Assembly (NCBI RefSeq): GCF_001667885.1
Contig: NZ_LZJW01000062.1
Span: 1 to 64,000, forward strand
Source of the DNA: Mycobacterium scrofulaceum
Lineage (GTDB): Bacteria > Actinomycetota > Actinomycetes > Mycobacteriales > Mycobacteriaceae
Reading direction: 5' to 3'
DNA: 64,000 bases
The translations under genes and the position numbers were made by a program. Below are positions 58,710 to 64,000 of this stretch, one piece after another. How positions within the stretch are numbered: position 1 is the stretch's first letter; the number at the start of each line of letters is the position of its first letter. The notes below the pieces were generated by a model, which saw nothing but the letters and a program-made list of their open reading frames with translations, was not told where the DNA came from and did not search any database.

Positions 58710-59738
58710 ATGATTGCGCCGCTCTCCACCACGGCCATGCGCGCATGGCGGGTGCGTCAACCCGGCCCGATGGCCACCGCACCCCTCGAGCAAGTGACCT
58801 CCGAGGTGCCACGGCCCGGGCCGTCGGAATTGCTGGTCGCCGTGCGGGCCTGCGGTGTGTGCCGCACCGACCTGCACGTCACCGAGGGCGACCTGCCCGT
58901 GCACCGCGAACACGTCACGCCCGGCCACGAGGTGGTCGGGGAGGTCGTGGAAATGGGCTCGCAGGCGGGCGACGCGTTTCGGGTGGGAGACCGGGTCGGC
59001 ATCGCCTGGCTACGCCACACCTGCGGGGTGTGCAAGTACTGCCGCCGCGGTGACGAGAACCTGTGCCCCCAGTCCCGCTACACCGGCTGGGACGCCGACG
59101 GCGGGTACGCCGAATTCGCCACGGTTCCCGCCGCTTTCGCGCATCCGCTGCCCGCCGGCTACAGCGACAGCGAGCTCGCGCCGCTGCTGTGCGCCGGCAT
59201 CATCGGCTACCGCTCGCTGCTGCGCGCCGACCTGCCGCCGGGCGGACGGCTCGGGCTGTACGGGTTTGGCGGCAGCGCCCACATCACCGCGCAGGTCGCG
59301 TTGGCGCAGGGCGCCGAGGTGCACGTGATGACCCGCGGAGCCGAGGCACGTGAGCTCGCCATGCAGCTCGGCGCGGCGTCGGCGCAGGGCGCGGCCGACC
59401 CGCCGCCGGTGCCGCTGGATGCGGCGATCCTGTTCGCCCCAGTCGGGGATCTGGTGTTGCCCGCCCTGGAGGCCTTGGACCGCGGCGGCACGTTGGCGAT
59501 CGCCGGCATCCACCTGTCCGACATCCCGGTCCTCAATTACCAGCGCCACCTGTTCCAGGAGCGTCAGGTCCGCTCGGTCACGTCCAACACCCGGGCCGAC
59601 GCGCGGGCGTTCCTCGACTTCGCGGACGAGCATCACATCGAGGTGACCACGCCGGAATACCCGCTGGACCAAGCGGATCGGGCGCTGGCGGATCTGAGCG
59701 CCGGCCACATCGCCGGCGCGGCGGTGCTGCTGGTGTGA
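58710..59738 (+). CDS. adhA: zinc-dependent alcohol dehydrogenase
   Basis: 342 residues, medium-chain dehydrogenase. Catalytic zinc residues are in [10 protein letters not shown] and GHE; the structural zinc cysteines are in [15 protein letters not shown]. The Rossmann motif is [10 protein letters not shown]. Oxidises alcohols or reduces aldehydes; the natural substrate is unknown. Same place as Rv1862. The gene ends just before the convergent CAAX-type protease gene. Confidence 0.9.
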   Translation: MIAPLSTTAMRAWRVRQPGPMATAPLEQVTSEVPRPGPSELLVAVRACGVCRTDLHVTEGDLPVHREHVTPGHEVVGEVVEMGSQAGDAFRVGDRVGIAWLRHTCGVCKYCRRGDENLCPQSRYTGWDADGGYAEFATVPAAFAHPLPAGYSDSELAPLLCAGIIGYRSLLRADLPPGGRLGLYGFGGSAHITAQVALAQGAEVHVMTRGAEARELAMQLGAASAQGAADPPPVPLDAAILFAPVGDLVLPALEALDRGGTLAIAGIHLSDIPVLNYQRHLFQERQVRSVTSNTRADARAFLDFADEHHIEVTTPEYPLDQADRALADLSAGHIAGAAVLLV

Positions 59739-59743
59739 GCGCC

Positions 59744-60505
59744 TCAGCTGGTCAGGTGCCACACCAGCGCGGCGGCCAGCGCACCGAGCCCGTTCAGCGA
59801 CCAGTGCAACGCGATCGGCGCGATCAGGCTGCCGCTGCGCCGGCGTAGCCAGCTGAAGACGAAGCCGGCAGCCCCGGTGGCCAGCACCGCCCCGGCGACG
59901 CCCGCCAGCATCCCCGCGATGCCGCCGCCGAACAAGCGGGTGAAGCCGACGTTACTGCTGGTCAGACCGAGCGACGTCGCGACGTGCCACAGGCCGAACA
60001 GCAGCGACCCCGCCAGCGCGACCCCGCGGAAACCCCAGGCCCGGTGCAGCGCGCCGTGCAGCACGCCCCGAAACGCCAGCTCCTCCGGGATCACGGTTTG
60101 CAGCGGGATGATCACCATCGAGGCGATCAGCGCGCCGGACACCGTGGCGTAGCGGTGGTTGAGGAACATCGGCCGGGTTATCGGAAGCAGCACCCCGACA
60201 GCGATCACGGAGGCCACGACCAGGACCGCGACCACGGCGTAGCCCAACCCCGACTTCCAGTGTTCGCGCCCCAGACCCAGGTCAGCCCAGTCCAAACCGT
60301 TGGCGCGCATCAGGAACACCAGCCCGACGGCTGCGGCGGGAACGACGCAGATGCCGGCCCAGGGGGTGGTGAAGTGCGCGACCAGGTTGGTCAGTACCAG
60401 CACCAGCACGACGACGGCGATGTCGATGTGGAGCCGAAACCGGTTCAGCGCCGACAGCTGCGCGAGCACCGGGTGGGTGTCAGCGATAGCGGGCGCCTCG
60501 AGCAT
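59744..60505 (-). CDS. CPBP/CAAX-type intramembrane protease (Rv1863c-like)
   Basis: 253 residues with six to eight membrane helices. The glutamate motif PEELAFRGVLHGAL and the histidine-containing segment LLFGLWHVATS match the CPBP (Abi) family. Members are putative intramembrane proteases; the role here is unknown. Convergent with adhA. Confidence 0.87.
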   Translation of the reverse strand: MLEAPAIADTHPVLAQLSALNRFRLHIDIAVVVLVLVLTNLVAHFTTPWAGICVVPAAAVGLVFLMRANGLDWADLGLGREHWKSGLGYAVVAVLVVASVIAVGVLLPITRPMFLNHRYATVSGALIASMVIIPLQTVIPEELAFRGVLHGALHRAWGFRGVALAGSLLFGLWHVATSLGLTSSNVGFTRLFGGGIAGMLAGVAGAVLATGAAGFVFSWLRRRSGSLIAPIALHWSLNGLGALAAALVWHLTS

Positions 60506-60551
60506 TCGGCCAGTTTACCGGTGAGCCGACGGCCATGACGGTTCGTCCAGA

Positions 60552-60599
60552 TTGCCGCCAGGGCTGTAGTCGGCGCCCGAAACGCGACCCTGACGGCAA
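60552..60599 (-). terminator. 12-bp hairpin after xfp
   Basis: TTGCCGCCAGGG (60552-60563) and CCCTGACGGCAA (60588-60599) pair with one mismatch. The stem lies 48 bases after the xfp stop in its direction of transcription, and upstream of the protease gene. Confidence 0.5.
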
Positions 60600-60647
60600 C
60601 CTCGACGTCAGCGGCCGTCCCAGGTCAGATCCGTCGTCTCGCTCCCA

Positions 60648-63050
60648 TCACTCACTACGTTCGTTCTGCTCGCTCGACTCCCAGGTCCAATTGGCGATCC
60701 GCGGGTCGTCCTCGCCGTGCTCGCGCGTGTAGATGCGGGCCGCGAGCCGCGCGTCGACCATGCGCTGGCGCAACACGGCGGCCTTGCTGGCCAGGCCGTC
60801 GACCCGGTCGATGACGTCCATCACCAAATGGAAGCGGTCCAGATCGTTGAGCATCACCATGTCGAACGGCGTCGTCGTGGTCCCGCGCTCCTTGAATCCG
60901 CGCACGTGGATGCGCGGGTGATTGATCCGGCGGTAGGTCAGCCGGTGGATGAGCCACGGGTAGCCGTGGTAGGCGAAGATCACCGGCTTGTCGCGGGTGA
61001 ACAGCGCGTCGAACTCCCGATCCGGCAGGCCGTGTGGGTGCTCGGAATCCGGCTGCAGGCGCATCAGGTCGACGACGTTGACCACCCGGACCGCCAGCTC
61101 CGGCACCTCGCGGCGCAGGATGTCGGCGGCGGCCAGGGTTTCCAGCGTCGGGACGTCGCCGGCGCAGGCCAGCACCGCGTCCGGTTCGGCGCCTAAAGAC
61201 TTAGCCGTGCTCGCCCACGGCCAGATGCCCACGCCGCGCGCGCAGTGCGCGATGGCCTGGTCCATGTCGAGGTAAGCCAACGCGGGCTGCTTGCCCGCGA
61301 CGATGACGTTGATGTAGTCGCGACTGCGCAGGCAGTGGTCAGCCACCGACAGCAGCGTGTTGCCGTCCGGCGGCAGGTACACCCGGGTCAATTCCGCCCG
61401 CTTGTTGGCCACCAGGTCGATGAACCCGGGGTCCTGGTGCGACGCGCCGTTGTGGTCCTGGCGCCACACGTGCGAGGACAGCAGGTAGTTCAGCGACGCG
61501 ATCGGCCGCCGCCAGGGCAGCTCCAGGCTGGTGGCAAGCCATTTCGCGTGCTGGTTGAGCATCGAGTCGACGATGTGGACGAACGCCTCGTAGCAGTTGA
61601 ACAGCCCGTGCCGGCCGGTGAGCAGATAGCCCTCCAGCCAGCCCTGGCACAGGTGCTCGGAAAGCACCTCCATGACGCGGCCGTCGGGCGCGAGGTGCTC
61701 GTCGTCGGGACCGATCTCCGAGAGCCACACCTTGTCGGTCGACCCGTAGACCGCGTCCAGCCGGTTGGATGCGGTCTCATCGGGCCCCATCAGGCGGAAC
61801 CGGTCGGAGTTACGGGCGATCACGTCCCGCAGGAAGGTGCCGAGCACCCGGGTCGCCTCGTGCGTCGAGGCCGCGGGCCGCGGCACGTCGACCGCGTAGT
61901 CGCGGAAGTCCGGGAGGTCGAGGTCGTGCAGCAACAGGCCACCGTTGGCGTGCGGGTTGGCGCTCATCCGGCGGTCACCGCTGGGGGCCAGCGCCCGCAG
62001 CTCGGCGCGCAGCCGGCCGTCGCCGTCGAACAGTTCCTCGGGCCGATAGCTGCGCAGCCACTCCTCGAGCTGGGCGCGGTGCTGCGGGTTGTCGTGCGTC
62101 TCGGCCAGCGGGACCTGATGCGACCGCCAGGTGCCCTCCACCTTCTTGCCGTCCACCACCTTCGGGCCGGTCCAGCCCTTGGGCGTGCGCAGCACGATCA
62201 TCGGCCACACCGGCCGCTCGGTCCGGTCACCGTTGCGGGCCTCCCGCTGGATAGCCGCGATGTCGTCGAACGCGTCGTCGAGCGCGGCGGCCAGTTGCTG
62301 GTGCACGTTCGCCGGGTCGTCACCGGCGACCGTGATCGGCCGGTAGCCGTAACCCCGCAGCAGGGCCTCGAGTTCGGCGTGCGGGATGCGCGCCAGCACG
62401 GTCGGGTTGGCGATCTTGTAGCCGTTGAGCGCGAGGATGGGCAGCACCGCGCCGTCGGTGGCCGGGTTAAGGAACTTGTTGGAGTGCCAGCTGGCCGCCA
62501 GCGGGCCGGTCTCGGCTTCGCCGTCGCCGACCACGCAGGCCACGACCAGATCCGGGTTGTCGAAGGCCGCGCCGTAGGCGTGCACCAGCGCGTAGCCGAG
62601 TTCACCGCCCTCGTGGATCGAGCCGGGCGTCTGGGCGGCGACGTGGCTGGGGATGCCGCCGGGAAAAGAGAACTGCCGGAACAGCTTTCGCAGCCCTTCC
62701 GCGTCCTGCTCGATCCCGGTGTACACCTCGCTGTAGGTGCCCTCGAGATAGGCGTTGGCGACCAGCGCCGGGCCGCCGTGGCCGGGCCCGGTGACGTAGA
62801 TGACGCTGGCGTCGCGCTCGCGGATGATCCGGTTGAGGTGCGTGTAGATGAGGTTCAGCCCCGGGGTGGTGCCCCAGTGTCCCAGCAGCCGCGGTTTGAC
62901 GTGCTCGGGCGACAGCGGTTCGTTCAGCAGAGGGTTGTCCAGCAGGTAGATCTGCCCAACGGAAACGTAATTGGCGGCGCGCCAATACGCGTTGATCAGG
63001 TCGAGTTCGTCGTCGGCAAGGGGAGCGGTTGTCTGGGTTTCTAGGCTCAC
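60648..63050 (-). CDS. xfp: xylulose-5-phosphate/fructose-6-phosphate phosphoketolase
   Basis: 800 residues. The first signature, EGGELGYAL, spans residues 147-155. The TPP motif [10 protein letters not shown] begins at 175. The second signature [13 protein letters not shown] lies further on. The enzyme splits xylulose-5-phosphate or fructose-6-phosphate into acetyl phosphate and a sugar phosphate. The GTG at 63050 is used. M. tuberculosis has no such gene here to my knowledge, so this is an accessory gene of this lineage. Placed between Rv1863c- and Rv1865c-type genes. Confidence 0.92.
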   Translation of the reverse strand: MSLETQTTAPLADDELDLINAYWRAANYVSVGQIYLLDNPLLNEPLSPEHVKPRLLGHWGTTPGLNLIYTHLNRIIRERDASVIYVTGPGHGGPALVANAYLEGTYSEVYTGIEQDAEGLRKLFRQFSFPGGIPSHVAAQTPGSIHEGGELGYALVHAYGAAFDNPDLVVACVVGDGEAETGPLAASWHSNKFLNPATDGAVLPILALNGYKIANPTVLARIPHAELEALLRGYGYRPITVAGDDPANVHQQLAAALDDAFDDIAAIQREARNGDRTERPVWPMIVLRTPKGWTGPKVVDGKKVEGTWRSHQVPLAETHDNPQHRAQLEEWLRSYRPEELFDGDGRLRAELRALAPSGDRRMSANPHANGGLLLHDLDLPDFRDYAVDVPRPAASTHEATRVLGTFLRDVIARNSDRFRLMGPDETASNRLDAVYGSTDKVWLSEIGPDDEHLAPDGRVMEVLSEHLCQGWLEGYLLTGRHGLFNCYEAFVHIVDSMLNQHAKWLATSLELPWRRPIASLNYLLSSHVWRQDHNGASHQDPGFIDLVANKRAELTRVYLPPDGNTLLSVADHCLRSRDYINVIVAGKQPALAYLDMDQAIAHCARGVGIWPWASTAKSLGAEPDAVLACAGDVPTLETLAAADILRREVPELAVRVVNVVDLMRLQPDSEHPHGLPDREFDALFTRDKPVIFAYHGYPWLIHRLTYRRINHPRIHVRGFKERGTTTTPFDMVMLNDLDRFHLVMDVIDRVDGLASKAAVLRQRMVDARLAARIYTREHGEDDPRIANWTWESSEQNERSE

Positions 63051-63104
63051 TCCGCCGATTGTCCGCGCTCGCGGTGAACGACGCCCGACGCGGTGCCGCC
63101 GATG

Positions 63105-63174
63105 GCCGACTACTCCTGATGGCGGCGACCCGCTTCGCCCGGCTCCGCCGCGCTCGCGATCGCCGACTACTCCT
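63105..63174 (-). repeat. 13-bp direct repeat flanking a MIRU-like segment
   Basis: gccgactactcct occurs at 63105-63117 and at 63162-63174, 57 bases apart. The second copy contains the SDR stop codon. Between them, on the minus strand, lies a segment with gatcgcgagcgcggcgg and gggcgaagcgggtcg, which looks like a mycobacterial interspersed repeat. Confidence 0.6.
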
Positions 63175-64000
63175 CGCCGCGGGCCCGCGACTCGTAGGCC
63201 CTGCGCTGCTCGGCGTCGACGTGGTCGGTGAAGACGTGCTCGCCGCCGAGCGCGCGGTTGAGCCCCTCGGACAGCGCGCGCGGCAGGAACTTCTGCGACG
63301 CGATGATCGCGCCGGCCGTCTTCGTAACCCGCACTCGCGGCCGGGGATGCGCCACCAGCGTGACGATCGCCTCCGCGATGTCGGCCGGCTCGGCGTTCTT
63401 GATGCCCTTGGCCCCGGACGTGCCGGCGATCAGCTCGGTGTTCACGAACGTCGGCATGACGACCGAGAACTTCACCCCCGACCGGCGGTATTCGATCCGC
63501 GCGGCGTCGGTGAACCCGATCACCGCGTGCTTGCTGGCGCAGTAGGTCGCCGCCCCGGCGATGTACGTCTCGCCGGCGAGCGAAGCGATGTTGATGACGT
63601 GTCCGGATCCGCGGGGCACCATGCGCTGGGCCGCCAGCTTGCTGCCCAAGATCACGCCGTAGACGTTGATGTCCAGGACGCGCCGGGTGACGGCGTCCGA
63701 CTCGTCGACGATCCGTCCGAGCGGCATGATCCCGGCGTTGTTGACCAGCACGTCGATCGGGCCCAGCTGGCGCTCGACCTCGTCCAGGAAGTCCGAGAAC
63801 GAATGCGGGTCGGCGACGTCGAGTTTGCCGTACACGTCCAGGCCCAGGGCGGCGCCGGACTCCTTCACCCGGACCTCGTCGATGTCGCCGATCGCCACCT
63901 TGGCGCCCAGATTGTGCAAGGCGGTCGCGGTGGCCAGCCCGATTCCCCGGGCGCCGCCGGTGATCACGATGACCTTGCCGCGGACCTTCAGCCCGACGGA
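63167..64000 (-). CDS. short-chain dehydrogenase (Rv1865c-like), 5' cut by the window end
   Basis: Classical SDR. The cofactor motif [14 protein letters not shown] and catalytic YCASK are all present. A GTG at 63967 is an internal codon: the frame continues to base 64000 ([15 protein letters not shown]), so the true start is outside the window. The C-terminal 60 residues are basic and then acidic (RARGEE end). Substrate unknown. It resembles Rv1865c in place and type. Confidence 0.88.
   Translation of the reverse strand, partial: SVGLKVRGKVIVITGGARGIGLATATALHNLGAKVAIGDIDEVRVKESGAALGLDVYGKLDVADPHSFSDFLDEVERQLGPIDVLVNNAGIMPLGRIVDESDAVTRRVLDINVYGVILGSKLAAQRMVPRGSGHVINIASLAGETYIAGAATYCASKHAVIGFTDAARIEYRRSGVKFSVVMPTFVNTELIAGTSGAKGIKNAEPADIAEAIVTLVAHPRPRVRVTKTAGAIIASQKFLPRALSEGLNRALGGEHVFTDHVDAEQRRAYESRARGEE

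Overview
The window comes from a slow-growing Mycobacterium. The GC content, the codon use and nearly every gene match the M. tuberculosis block Rv1796 to Rv1865c in content and order (comparisons are from memory, not from a search). The ESX-5 genes, two PPE genes, an Apa-like glycoprotein and a mycobactin acyltransferase point to a slow grower. The lack of urease genes between the Rv1847 and ndh homologues, and the presence of a phosphoketolase, would fit the M. avium complex or a relative. The species is an inference.

Layout. 1-4108: tail of ESX-5 (mycP5 fragment, eccE5, eccA5). 4347-9700: a frameshifted WXG100 gene, a 618-bp non-coding stretch, two PPE-SVP genes, two small secreted DUF732 proteins and mgtC. 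9697-16094: redox and lipid enzymes (Rv1812c-like oxidoreductase, sterol desaturase, secreted serine protease, deazaflavin-type reductase, TetR regulator, VOC protein, FAD dehydrogenase). 16147-22968: bacA-type ABC importer, ilvG, secA2, pgsA2. 22961-31719: two DUF881 proteins around sbp, then gcvH-garA-MerR-DUF151-MerR, then a tandem glycine riboswitch and gcvB. 31818-38623 (minus): haloalkane dehalogenase, an extra KasB-like synthase, a von Willebrand A lipid/solute-type membrane protein, malate synthase. 38905-46716: two CBS-domain membrane proteins, mbtK with an iron box, guaB1, gnd1, M56 peptidase and blaI. 47004-51367: thioesterase, ndh, DUF4189 secreted protein, F420-type oxidoreductase, SDR. 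51602-57053: molybdate transporter modA/modB/modC split by a large cyclase-STAND ATPase gene. 57162-64000: apa, Rv1861-type membrane protein, adhA, CAAX-type protease, phosphoketolase and a partial SDR.

How the parts fit. Glycine cleavage (gcvH, gcvB) sits with garA, the FHA switch that controls glutamate and 2-oxoglutarate flux, and with two MerR regulators. A glycine riboswitch precedes gcvB. glcB handles glyoxylate. Iron control is suggested by IdeR-like boxes before mbtK and before the Rv1847-type thioesterase. Cell-envelope functions include SecA2 export, ESX-5, PgsA2, Apa and the KasB-like enzyme.

Most notable points: the first 55 bases read as an inverted piece of mycP5, so the window start is a breakpoint or assembly artefact; the esx gene carries a one-base insertion in a G run; a class III cyclase domain with all six canonical catalytic positions, fused to a STAND ATPase, interrupts the molybdate operon; modB appears to start at ATT; and several perfect dyads sit in promoters (TetR-type gene, SDR, BlaI gene). 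No CRISPR array, tRNA, rRNA, prophage or insertion sequence was seen.
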